Part shown: one piece after another, positions 24,513-32,082 of the stretch | Position numbering within the stretch: the stretch's first letter is position 1 | How the letters are laid out: every line of letters starts with the position of its first letter | Assembly (NCBI GenBank): GCA_025964535.1 | Contig: JAOPYX010000228.1 | Coordinates: 1-32,082, forward strand | Direction: 5' to 3' | DNA length: 32,082 nt | Source of the DNA: Actinomycetes bacterium | GTDB lineage: Bacteria; Actinomycetota; Thermoleophilia; Gaiellales; Gaiellaceae | Notes under the pieces: model-generated | Database searches by the model: none | What the model saw: only the letters and a program-made list of their open reading frames with translations | What the model was told of the DNA's origin: nothing | Translations under genes and position numbers: made by a program

Positions 24513-26771
24513 TCAGACTGCGTCATCGGACGCGAAGCGGTCGAGCGCGTTGCCGGTGAGTCGCCCCACAGTGCTGGCGGCGACCGACAGCGCACCGGCC
24601 CATGAGATCGAGCCGGTGGCCAGGACCGCACCGCCGCCCGCACGCCGCTGCAACGTCAGATCGGCGCGAACGAGGGGGTCGATCGTGCCGCCCTGGCGGG
24701 AATTGCTGCGCATGACCTCCTCGACCGCGCGCTGGTAGAGATCGCAGAAGCCGGTCGCGCTGGCGAGCACGTGCGTCTCGCGGTCCGGCGCCAGCTCGAG
24801 GTCGGCGCGGTCGATCTCGTGTCCGGCAGCGCCACCGAGGATCAGCCCGGCGGCTCCGATCGGCTCCTCGCCGATCCCCTCGAAGAGGTACGCGACGTCG
24901 GCCCCACGGCTTCGTTCGGTCCGGACATAGGGGCGAGCGCGGCCCATACCCACGGCGGTGAAACCGACGCCGACCGCACGCTGCGGTGGGCGGCCGCGCA
25001 GGCGCCACAGGCCGCCGGGCGCACCATTGCTCGCCATGTGGCACTCGCCTGGCGCCGACGTCCAGCCGCGCGTCCCGGTGTGTCCGCGGCGCACCTCGAT
25101 GCCCGGCACGGGACCATCGACCCGGCCCGTCACCCAATACAAGCCATTGCCGCCGAGGTAGAGCGCGCGCCCGCCGGTGTCGAGGAACGTCTCGAGCGCG
25201 TCGAGCATCTCTTGTGACCAGTACTCCGGGTGGCTGCCGGTGACCACGACGCGATATGGGTCGAGCGCATCCGCGCCCTCCGCATGCAGGACGTGATCGG
25301 TGAGCACGTCAAACGGTGTTCCCCGGTCGGTCAGCCAGTGGACGATGCAGAGATCCGCCGCGAGTCCATCCGGGCAGTCGTAGCCGGCGAGGGTGTAGTC
25401 CGGACGGAGGTTCGCGATCGGGCGGCGCTCGCTGGAGAAGGCGACGCCGCTGCCGTCGGCGTGGCAGTCGTAGAGGCTGCGCAGACCGTGCCTGGCGGCG
25501 TAGGCCCCGGCGGCGTCGACCGGGCGTTCGAGCGGCTCCGGCAGGTCGCCCGAAAGGTTCGGGTTGATGTTCGCGTACGCGAGATAGCGGAACGTCGGCA
25601 TGAGCAGCGCCACACGCGCACGGGGCCGTCCGGGCCTCGGCGTGACGAATAGCGGGACGTGGTCCTCGTGCTCGCCGGCGCGCACCCGGGCCGCGTAGAC
25701 GCCACTCGGCAGTTCCGGGTCGAGCCTGACCGTGACCGCCGTCGGCCATCGGGCGTCGGAGAGATCGTCGCTATGGAAGTGAATCGCCCCGTAGTGGTCT
25801 GGGCGCAGGCGCGGGTCGGTCTCCTCGCCCGTGAAGCGCCAGCCGGTGACCGCGCGGGTGGGAGCGTTCACCAGTTGCGCGGCGCGAGTGCACGGACCGC
25901 GGTCGGTCACCCAGTCGGTGTGGGCGCCGACACGGACACCGAGATCCCAGCTCCCGAGCACCGCGACGCCGTGCTCGACGGGGGCGTGTGCCGCGAGCGC
26001 GAGCGCGAGGAGCTCGGCGTCTCCGGGTGCGGCAGCGAGCACCTTCGGCGCCTCCAGCTTGCCGTCGAAGTGCTCGACCCCGGCCGCCTCGCGCGCCGAC
26101 CAGCCGGCAGCGGCGATCGTCAGCGTCGGGCCGGCGCCGATCGGTCCCGGCGCACGCCGGCCATCCACGCGCGACTCCCAGAGGGTCGGGACGCCGCCGA
26201 CCACGGGCGCCGCGAGCAGTGTGCAGGCGCCGTCCGCGGCGAGCCGTACGGCAAGGACGTGCCAGCAGGCTCGGCTCAGAGCGGCGGTGGCCCGCAGCAC
26301 GAGCACGCCATCCACGCTCCGGTGCTCGAACACCGGAACTCCGTCGTCCAGGAGCATCTGCCAACCGTGGCCGGCGTCGGCGTCGAACGCCGCCAGCAGT
26401 CCCTGGCGCCCGACCGGACGCGTCGCCTGGACAATCGTCGTCAGCGACAGCGCCTCGGGTGCGGACCACGTGCCTGACGCCACGGCGCACGAGCCGAGCC
26501 GGAGCGGATGTGGGGCGAGCGCCAGATCGGTCGCCAGCGGCGCAACCGGCTGCTGCACAAAGCCGGGACCGGCGGGACCGCGATGCCCATGCACGAGCCG
26601 CACGAGCTCCACCGACGCAGGGGCGCCGGTCGTGCTGCTGAGCTTCAGCTCGACCGTCTCGCCCGGTCGCGCACTGAGCCGATCCCAATAGCCGACCAGT
26701 TCGTCCACAAGCGAAGTCTGCCCCGCCCGGCGCCGCACCGGGCCGCGATCGCTGAGGGTCAGGCCCAGCAT
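24513..26771 (-). CDS. N,N-dimethylformamidase large (beta) subunit-like protein
   Basis: 752 residues from the ATG at 26771; a GTG at 26708, just before the family-like ELVGYWDRLS segment, is an alternative start. The N-terminal YWDRxSxRPGE pattern, a LamG-like beta-rich middle (about 110-245) and a large C-terminal catalytic domain match DmfA2-type proteins. Known DMFase uses an iron held by two tyrosines and a glutamate; here SHPEYW (H514, E516), SLYDCHADG (Y434) and FRYLAY (Y396/Y399) fall at the expected spacing. Known enzymes hydrolyse dimethylformamide to dimethylamine and formate and need a small subunit, which is not encoded in this window. Many homologues act on unknown amides. It lies 122 bases downstream of the amidohydrolase gene and may be co-transcribed with it. 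Confidence 0.85.
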   Translation of the reverse strand: MLGLTLSDRGPVRRRAGQTSLVDELVGYWDRLSARPGETVELKLSSTTGAPASVELVRLVHGHRGPAGPGFVQQPVAPLATDLALAPHPLRLGSCAVASGTWSAPEALSLTTIVQATRPVGRQGLLAAFDADAGHGWQMLLDDGVPVFEHRSVDGVLVLRATAALSRACWHVLAVRLAADGACTLLAAPVVGGVPTLWESRVDGRRAPGPIGAGPTLTIAAAGWSAREAAGVEHFDGKLEAPKVLAAAPGDAELLALALAAHAPVEHGVAVLGSWDLGVRVGAHTDWVTDRGPCTRAAQLVNAPTRAVTGWRFTGEETDPRLRPDHYGAIHFHSDDLSDARWPTAVTVRLDPELPSGVYAARVRAGEHEDHVPLFVTPRPGRPRARVALLMPTFRYLAYANINPNLSGDLPEPLERPVDAAGAYAARHGLRSLYDCHADGSGVAFSSERRPIANLRPDYTLAGYDCPDGLAADLCIVHWLTDRGTPFDVLTDHVLHAEGADALDPYRVVVTGSHPEYWSQEMLDALETFLDTGGRALYLGGNGLYWVTGRVDGPVPGIEVRRGHTGTRGWTSAPGECHMASNGAPGGLWRLRGRPPQRAVGVGFTAVGMGRARPYVRTERSRGADVAYLFEGIGEEPIGAAGLILGGAAGHEIDRADLELAPDRETHVLASATGFCDLYQRAVEEVMRSNSRQGGTIDPLVRADLTLQRRAGGGAVLATGSISWAGALSVAASTVGRLTGNALDRFASDDAV

Positions 26772-26893
26772 GCCGCGTGGCCAGGTGTCGGTGGGCGCGG
26801 CCCTCGCCGTTCCGCCTTCTTCACCCAGTACAGGATGAGCAGAACCGTTCTCGGGACGGCTCGGGGGGTGCGCTCACTGGAGCCGTACCGGGG

Positions 26894-28180
26894 TCACGAC
26901 GCCCGCTGGTCGGTCGCGGCCGGCGTGCAGGAGAACCGTGCGTGCGCGACGATCGTCCGTCCGCCCTGTAGCACGCCTGTCACGACGTCATCGCGATCGA
27001 ACAGTAGGCCGTCGCTCGGGTCCTCGTCGAGCAGGACCAGGTCGGCCGCCATGCCCGGCTCGATCGCGCCCCGCTCGTGGTCGACGCCGAGCAGCCGTGC
27101 GCCCTCGATCGTCGCGGCGCGCAGGCAGTCGTGCGCCGGCAGCCCGCCACGTCGCAGTGCGGCGATCTCGGTCAGGTTGCGTCCGTGCAGACTCCGGTCG
27201 ACGGCGTCGCTGCCGAGGGCGATCGACACCCCGGCGGCGTGCGCGACGCCCAGGACGTCGCGCAGATGCGGCTCGACGGCCAAGGTCTTGGCCTGGATGT
27301 GCGGTGGAACGTCGCCGGCCCGGGCGAGCCGCGCGTCGCGCTCGAGGACCGACATCGTCGGTACGAGGAACGTTCCCTGCTCGGCCATGCGGCGTGCCTG
27401 TCGTTCGGTGAGCAGCGTGCCGTGCTCGACTGACGCGACGTCTGCCTCCAGGGCGTTGTCGAGTCCCTCGCCGCCGTAGGCGTGGACCATCACGCGACGG
27501 CCGCGGATGGCCGCCTCGGCGACGGCGGTCCTGAGCTCGTCGGCGCTAAGCTCGGGTGCCAGTGGGTCGTCGTGGTCGGATCCGATGCCGCCCGTCGCGC
27601 AGAGCTTGATCCAGTCGCCCCCGGCGCGCAGGATCTGGCGCGCGACGCGCCGCATGTCGTCGACGCTGTCGACCAGGTGGCTGGGACCTCCCCGCGGTGC
27701 CACGCGTCCATCCGGTCCCAACTCGATCTCGAGGCCGGCGAGATGGCCGTCGGCGTGACCGCCGGTGCGGGAGACCATCACGATGGAGACCTGCAGGCCG
27801 GGCCCGGGGACCAACCCGTGCGCGATCCCGTCGCGCAAGCCGGCGTCGGCGCCCCCGGCGTCGCGCGCGTAGGTGACGCCCGCGTGCAGGGTGCGGCGTG
27901 CGGCGTGCGCGGCTTCAAGTGCGCGGGTGGTGTCCGAGCGGCGCAGGTTCGTCGACAGGTCGAGTGTCGAGAGCGTCAGGTGGGTGTGGCAGTCGATGAC
28001 GCCCGGCAGCGCAAAGACGCCGGCCATGTCGATTTCGGTCGCGCCGTCGCTGATGCTCAGATGACGGCCGACGTCTTCGATGCGCCCATCGCGCAGGCAG
28101 ACATCGAGCGGGCCGTCGACATGACCGCTGCGGGTGACGATGCTCAGATCACGCAAGGCCAGCGGAGGCGATGACGACAT
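26894..28180 (-). CDS. Metal-dependent amidohydrolase, copy 2
   Basis: 428 residues. It is a strong paralogue of the 3270-4559 gene along its entire length, with blocks such as RTGGHADGHL, VMVHAYGGEGLDNAL and RGGLPAHDCLRAATIEGA identical. Metal and catalytic residues are complete: H65/H67 (DCHTH), K192 (WIKLCATG), H233 (VHAYGG), H253 (VEHGT) and D325 (LGSDA). The C-terminus is about 12 residues longer than copy 1. It cleaves amide or peptide bonds of an unknown small substrate. It faces the second ABC importer across the 28181-28440 promoter region and leads into the DMFase-like gene, so copy 2 probably has its own transport partner and its own induction signal. Confidence 0.93.
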   Translation of the reverse strand: MSSSPPLALRDLSIVTRSGHVDGPLDVCLRDGRIEDVGRHLSISDGATEIDMAGVFALPGVIDCHTHLTLSTLDLSTNLRRSDTTRALEAAHAARRTLHAGVTYARDAGGADAGLRDGIAHGLVPGPGLQVSIVMVSRTGGHADGHLAGLEIELGPDGRVAPRGGPSHLVDSVDDMRRVARQILRAGGDWIKLCATGGIGSDHDDPLAPELSADELRTAVAEAAIRGRRVMVHAYGGEGLDNALEADVASVEHGTLLTERQARRMAEQGTFLVPTMSVLERDARLARAGDVPPHIQAKTLAVEPHLRDVLGVAHAAGVSIALGSDAVDRSLHGRNLTEIAALRRGGLPAHDCLRAATIEGARLLGVDHERGAIEPGMAADLVLLDEDPSDGLLFDRDDVVTGVLQGGRTIVAHARFSCTPAATDQRAS

Positions 28181-28220
28181 GCGACGATTATGGCCCGCGG
28201 CGATGGGGCGTCCCGCACGA

Positions 28221-28243
28221 TTGCTGGGCGCGACCCGTAGCAG
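28221..28243. promoter_or_regulatory. Candidate operator half-sites TTGCT-N13-AGCAG
   Basis: In the 260-base divergent region between amidohydrolase 2 and importer 2, TTGCT-N13-AGCAG repeats the half-sites and spacing seen at 18296-18318, with one outer base changed. The same region also holds the palindromes CTTCA-T-TGAAG (28314-28324) and GAGATCTC (28324-28331). The site is 41 bases from the amidohydrolase start and about 200 bases from the binding-protein start. Confidence 0.38.
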
Positions 28244-28440
28244 GACCGCGCGGCGATAACGTTCGCACCGGCGACGGCGGCCGGCGCGTGTCGCGTCCTG
28301 CGCGCTGCTGTGGCTTCATTGAAGAGATCTCGGCAACTGGGATGTCGGACCTCGTGAGACGCTTCGCCCATCAGGCCAAGCGGCTCATACGCGCCGAGTC
28401 GGACGCCCATAACAACTGCCACCCCGGGCCGGGAGAACTT

Positions 28441-30111
28441 ATGAATGAGTACCACACGCGGTTCACGCGGACGACATCGCAGAGCCACGGCTCACGCCTA
28501 GCACTTGTCGTGACCGTCGTCGCTGTGCTCGCCCTGGGTGGGTGTGGTGGTGGGTCCTCGCCCTCGTCGCCGACCACGACCCAGTCCGTGGTGCGCGCAT
28601 TGCCGGCGTCGACCAAGGACGTCGACACGATTACCTGGGATCTCCCGCATGGAGAGCCCGGCTCCATCGACATCTTGAATGGCTACGACTACAGCCCGGA
28701 TCTCGTCATCGCTAACCTCTGCGACTCCCTCGACCGGTTGAACCCCGACTTCACCGTCGCGCCGGGCCTTGCCGTCTCTCGCTCACAGCCCGACCCTCTG
28801 ACGCTGATCTACAAGATCCGTAGCGGGGTGAACTTCTGGGACGGCAAGCCGCTGACCAACGTCGACGTGGCATGGAGCCTGGGTCGCAACCTCAGTCCGG
28901 ACGCCCCGTCGCACTTCCTATACGCGAGTGTCAAGTCGATCAAGGCGACCGCGAACAACACCGTCACGATTCGATTCAGCAAGCCCGACGAGCTGTTCGC
29001 GAAGGAGATGTTCTCCTCGGTCGGCGCGGTGATGGAGAAGGCCTTCTCCATCAAGCAAGGCAAGAGCCTCGGTACGGCCAAGGGCAGCATCATGTGCAGC
29101 GGTCCGTTCAAGCTCGCAAACTGGACCCCGGGCTCGAGCATGACCCTGGTTCGCAACGAGGCCTACTGGGACCCTCAGTGGAAGGCGCGGTCCAGGATGA
29201 TCAAGCTCAAGTTCATCACCGTGTCCAGCCCGCTCACCCAGGGCCTGAAGTCCGGCGAGCTCGACGGTGCGTATGAGATCCCGCCGACGTCGATCACCTC
29301 GCTGCAGTCCATCTCGACCGGCAAGCTCTACTACGGTCCCTCGCATCAGTACCTCGCGCTGTCGGTCGTCCGGCCCGACGGTCCGTTGGCCAGCACGAAG
29401 CTTCGGGACGCCGTCTTGAAGGCGATCGATCGGCCGGCCCTGGCTTCCTCGGTGTTCCATGGCGCGGCACGCGCGAACTACACGGCGCTGGCGAGCACTT
29501 CGTGGGATCCCAGCGCTCTGCCGGCGTACGAGGCTGCCTACAAGCAGTTCGAGACCGCCAACTCGTACGACACCACTGCTGCGAAGCAGCTCGTGAAGGA
29601 GAGCGGCTACTCAGGGCACACGTTGAGCCTGGTCACGCTCTCGGGTGACGACACGCAGTCAGCGGTGGGGCAGTTCATCCAGCAGCAGGCCGCCAGCATC
29701 GGCGTCAAGGTCAAGATCAATGCCCTGCAGCCGCTCGAGTACTCCAATCTCGCCTTCACCGCGGCGACCCGCAAGAGCAACGATCTGCTGCTGTCCTCGA
29801 ACTACAACCAGTCCGCCGACCCGCTCGAGCAGCTTTCGTTCAACTACCTCCCCGGTTCGCCGTTCAACTACACGAACTACAGCAACCCGGTGGTGACCAC
29901 CACCCTGAAGAAGGGGACGACCATCACCGAGAACGCGCGCCGCGCACAGGCGGTCATCGCCGCGCAAGCGGTGTACGAGAAGGATTACAAGTCAAGCGCA
30001 CTGGTCACAACGGACGAGGTGAGTTTCGTCAACAAGCGGCTCACCGGGGCCATCACCTCCTTCGCGTACATGTTTACCCCGTCGCTCGCCAAGCTCGGCG
30101 CCGCGGGCTGA
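28441..30111 (+). CDS. Solute-binding lipoprotein, peptide/nickel ABC family (SBP family 5), importer 2
   Basis: 556 residues from the ATG at 28441, with GGAG at 28432-28435 five bases upstream. The frame is open for 90 codons before this but only across promoter DNA. A signal peptide with a hydrophobic core ends in the lipobox LGGC (C35), followed by a glycine/serine-rich linker. The SBP family 5 signature is visible in the LNPDFTVAPGLAVS region and in GVNFWDGKPLTNVDV. It resembles importer 1's binding protein in fold but not closely in sequence, so it probably binds a different ligand. It is the first gene of a binding protein-permease-permease-ATPase operon. Confidence 0.93.
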   Translation: MNEYHTRFTRTTSQSHGSRLALVVTVVAVLALGGCGGGSSPSSPTTTQSVVRALPASTKDVDTITWDLPHGEPGSIDILNGYDYSPDLVIANLCDSLDRLNPDFTVAPGLAVSRSQPDPLTLIYKIRSGVNFWDGKPLTNVDVAWSLGRNLSPDAPSHFLYASVKSIKATANNTVTIRFSKPDELFAKEMFSSVGAVMEKAFSIKQGKSLGTAKGSIMCSGPFKLANWTPGSSMTLVRNEAYWDPQWKARSRMIKLKFITVSSPLTQGLKSGELDGAYEIPPTSITSLQSISTGKLYYGPSHQYLALSVVRPDGPLASTKLRDAVLKAIDRPALASSVFHGAARANYTALASTSWDPSALPAYEAAYKQFETANSYDTTAAKQLVKESGYSGHTLSLVTLSGDDTQSAVGQFIQQQAASIGVKVKINALQPLEYSNLAFTAATRKSNDLLLSSNYNQSADPLEQLSFNYLPGSPFNYTNYSNPVVTTTLKKGTTITENARRAQAVIAAQAVYEKDYKSSALVTTDEVSFVNKRLTGAITSFAYMFTPSLAKLGAAG

Positions 30112-30120
30112 GACGCGCCC

Positions 30121-31101
30121 ATGATCGTGGCGATGGGAGCGCAGCCTGCCCGGTCTCGCCATCTCGTGATGGCGAACCGGTGGCTGTTCGGTCCGCTTCT
30201 CACCGTTCTCGTGTCGTCTTTCGTGATCTTCGTGGCGCTCTCGGGTGCCCCTGGTGATCCGGCGGTGCGCCTGCTGGGCGGCCACCCGACCGAGATAGCG
30301 TTGACGGCGGAACGACATCGGCTGGGGCTAGATCGATCTATTCTGGTTCGATACTGGGACTGGTTGACCGGTGCCGCGCACGGAGACTTCGGCACCTCGA
30401 TCACCTACCGAACCGACGTCGCTGGGCTCCTCGAGCCCCGGATCGTGACGACGCTGCTGTTGACGTTGATGGCCGGTCTGCTCATCGTGGTCTTCGGCAT
30501 CGGCATCGGCATCGTGGGCGCCGTCTTCCGGCCGGCGGGGACTGGCGTCACCTCGTTGACCTCGGTCGGGATCGCCGTGCCGGCCTATGTCGCGGCGCTC
30601 GTCCTCGTCAACGTCTTTGCTCTGAAGCTAGGGTGGTTTCCCGCGATCGGCGGTGGTCAAGGCTTGGCCGATCGGATCTGGCACCTGACGTTGCCGGCGA
30701 TCTCCTTGGCCATCGGATACGCCGCCTACGTCGGCCAGGTCACGCAGAGCGCGTTGAGAGCCGAGCTGGGTGCCGAGCACGTCCAATCGGCCCGTGGACG
30801 AGGCATTCCCGCATGGTCGACGTTCCGGCGGCATGTCCTCCGAAATGCCGCGGCACCGATCATCACCGTCTCCGGGTTGTCGTTGGCGGCGCTGGTCGCC
30901 GGAGCGGTCGTCGTCGAGAGCGCATTCGGCATCGATGGCATCGGCTCGTTCCTCGTCACCAGCGTGTCGGCCAAGGACTACAACGTCGTCCTGGCGATCA
31001 GCCTGCTGTTGGTCGTCGTGTTCGTCGTGGTGAACACCCTCGTCGACGCGGTCAACATCGTCCTGGATCCCCGAGCGCGGACGATGCAGGACCGGCCATG
31101 A
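30121..31101 (+). CDS. ABC importer 2 permease, OppB/DppB type
   Basis: 326 residues from the ATG at 30121, nine bases after the binding-protein stop; an in-frame ATG at 30133 or 30169 (MANRWLF) could also start it, since no clear Shine-Dalgarno precedes the first. About six membrane segments are present, the first at roughly residues 22-42 followed by GAPGDPAVRLLGG. The cytoplasmic coupling loop is AEHVQSARGRGIPAWSTFRRH near residues 219-239, and the C-terminus ends with NIVLDPRARTM. It forms the channel with the DppC-type permease that follows, with which it shares an ATGA overlap. Confidence 0.93.
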   Translation: MIVAMGAQPARSRHLVMANRWLFGPLLTVLVSSFVIFVALSGAPGDPAVRLLGGHPTEIALTAERHRLGLDRSILVRYWDWLTGAAHGDFGTSITYRTDVAGLLEPRIVTTLLLTLMAGLLIVVFGIGIGIVGAVFRPAGTGVTSLTSVGIAVPAYVAALVLVNVFALKLGWFPAIGGGQGLADRIWHLTLPAISLAIGYAAYVGQVTQSALRAELGAEHVQSARGRGIPAWSTFRRHVLRNAAAPIITVSGLSLAALVAGAVVVESAFGIDGIGSFLVTSVSAKDYNVVLAISLLLVVVFVVVNTLVDAVNIVLDPRARTMQDRP

Positions 31102-31961
31102 TCGCCACGCTTCCGCAGAGCGTTCGCCTGAGGCTTCGGCACAGGGCACGAACGCGATGGCGAGATCCCGTGCTCATTGTCGCCGCGCTGGTCGGCGTCG
31201 GGCTCGTCGTGATGGTCATCGCCGCGCCATGGCTCGCGCCTGAGGCGCCTCAGCAGACGAACATCCTTGCCCCCAACGCGCCCGCGTCGGCCCAGCACCT
31301 GCTCGGCACCGACGCGCTCGGCCGCGACCTGCTGAGCCGCCTCATGTACGGCGGACGTCTGAGCCTGCTGGCGCCGGCGCTCGTCGTCGTCATCGCGACG
31401 ACCGTGGGCACTGCGCTCGCGGTGTCGGCCGCTTGGTTCGGTGGGGCGTTCGACTCCTCCGTCACCCGGGTGATGAACATCCTGTTCTCCTTCCCGAGCC
31501 TGATCCTGGCGGTGCTCGCGGTCGCGGCATTCGGCTCGGGCGTCGTGGCACCGGTTCTCGCTCTGTCGGTCGCGTACATCCCGTACGTCGGCCGCGTCGC
31601 ACGATCGTTGGCCTTGCGGGAGCGGAACCTGCCCTACGTCGAAGCGCTGGTGCTGGCCGGGGTGCCGACGTGGAAGATCTGTGCCGGCCACATCACCGCA
31701 AACCTCCTGCCGGTCATCCGCGCGCAGGCGCTCATCGCTTTCGGCTCGGCGCTGGTGGACTTCGGCGCGATCTCCTTCCTGGGGCTGGGCGTGCAGCCGC
31801 CGACGGCCGAGTGGGGGTTGATGGTCGCCGACGGGCGCAGCGCGCTGCTCAGCGGCACTCCCCAGGAGTCGCTGTACGCTGGCGGCTTCATCGTCCTGAC
31901 CGTCGTCGCGTTGAACGTCGTCGGGGAACGGCTGGCAGCTCGAGCGGAGATGTCGCGATGA
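31098..31961 (+). CDS. ABC importer 2 permease, OppC/DppC type
   Basis: 287 residues from the ATG at 31098 inside the ATGA shared with the preceding permease; upstream open frame is a shadow of that gene. A basic N-terminus and first membrane helix (about 26-46) precede the hallmark GTDALGRDLLSRLMYGG. The coupling loop is VEALVLAGVPTWKI, and the SFLGLGVQPPTAEWG segment near residues 228-242 is typical of DppC. Around five further membrane segments follow. It ends in another ATGA with the ATPase gene, so the transporter genes are translated as a block in the order SBP-B-C-D. Confidence 0.94.
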   Translation: MIATLPQSVRLRLRHRARTRWRDPVLIVAALVGVGLVVMVIAAPWLAPEAPQQTNILAPNAPASAQHLLGTDALGRDLLSRLMYGGRLSLLAPALVVVIATTVGTALAVSAAWFGGAFDSSVTRVMNILFSFPSLILAVLAVAAFGSGVVAPVLALSVAYIPYVGRVARSLALRERNLPYVEALVLAGVPTWKICAGHITANLLPVIRAQALIAFGSALVDFGAISFLGLGVQPPTAEWGLMVADGRSALLSGTPQESLYAGGFIVLTVVALNVVGERLAARAEMSR

Positions 31962-32082
31962 CCGAACGTCCGCTCCTCGTCGCCCGCCACCTGTCGCTGT
32001 CCATCCCCAGCCGGGACGGAGCGCGCCGAGTCCTCAACGACGTCAACTTCACCATCGAGGCGGGAGAGGCCCTCGGACTCGT
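31958..32082 (+). CDS. ABC importer 2 ATPase, N-terminal fragment (runs off the window)
   Basis: The ATG at 31958 overlaps the permease stop as ATGA. Only about 41 residues are visible: a first beta strand (LLVARHLSLSIP), then RRVLNDVNFTIEAGEALGL, which is the standard lead-in to Walker A of an OppD/DppD ATPase (usual form: vNl.v..GE.lgLVGESG). The window ends just before the Walker A glycine loop, so nucleotide motifs cannot be checked. Position directly after the two permeases makes the ATPase assignment firm; whether one or two ATPases follow cannot be seen. Confidence 0.85.
   Translation, partial: MTERPLLVARHLSLSIPSRDGARRVLNDVNFTIEAGEALGL

Noticed and set aside
26856-26886. Inverted repeat ACGGCTC-N17-GAGCCGT between amidohydrolase 2 and the DMFase-like gene
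   Set aside because: A 7-base stem with a 17-base loop in G+C-rich DNA is weak, and the genes are co-directional; not listed as a terminator.

Overview
The window is a G+C-rich, densely packed accessory catabolic region with no rRNA, tRNA, insertion sequence, phage gene or CRISPR array visible. Gene style suggests a high-GC actinobacterium: GTG starts are frequent, lipoproteins carry lipoboxes, neighbouring genes overlap by 4 bases, and codons end in G or C. A soil lineage such as Thermoleophilia is possible, but that is inference and no marker gene in the window proves it.

Layout. (1) Bases 3-3189, + strand: a coupled set of acetoacetate decarboxylase-like protein (cut by the window edge), aldehyde dehydrogenase and M20 metallopeptidase/deacylase. 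(2) Bases 3270-16213: two divergent operons sharing the 9602-9783 promoter region. Leftward are a complete peptide/nickel-type ABC transporter core (permease, permease, ATPase, ATPase), a LysR regulator and an amidohydrolase. Rightward are the solute-binding lipoprotein, hydantoinase/oxoprolinase subunits A and B, and a second LysR paralogous to the first. (3) Bases 16226-24349: a second divergent pair around 18253-18462. Leftward are an SDR dehydrogenase and an M24 metallopeptidase that appears to lack a normal start codon. Rightward are a 3-hydroxyisobutyrate dehydrogenase-like enzyme, a second SDR, a DAO-family FAD oxidoreductase, a threonine synthase-like PLP enzyme and a PLP decarboxylase. 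(4) Bases 24513-32082: a third divergent pair around 28181-28440. Leftward are a close paralogue of the amidohydrolase and an N,N-dimethylformamidase large-subunit-like protein. Rightward is a second peptide-type ABC transporter (binding protein, two permeases, start of an ATPase that runs off the window).

Taken together this looks like a regulated uptake-and-degradation locus for one or more amide, peptide-like or cyclic-imide compounds. Two importers bring in substrate. C-N bonds are opened by amidohydrolases, the ATP-dependent HyuAB pair, M20 and M24 hydrolases and the DMFase-like protein. The carbon skeleton is then handled by dehydrogenases, an FAD amine/amino-acid oxidase and PLP enzymes. 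The individual families are clear from motifs; the actual substrate and order of steps cannot be read from the sequence. The most unusual details are the missing canonical start of the M24 gene, the twin LysR genes at the distal ends of two divergent operons, a shared dyad half-site in two divergent promoter regions, the orphan DMFase-like gene, and the 23.7-kb-spaced direct repeat formed by the two amidohydrolase genes.
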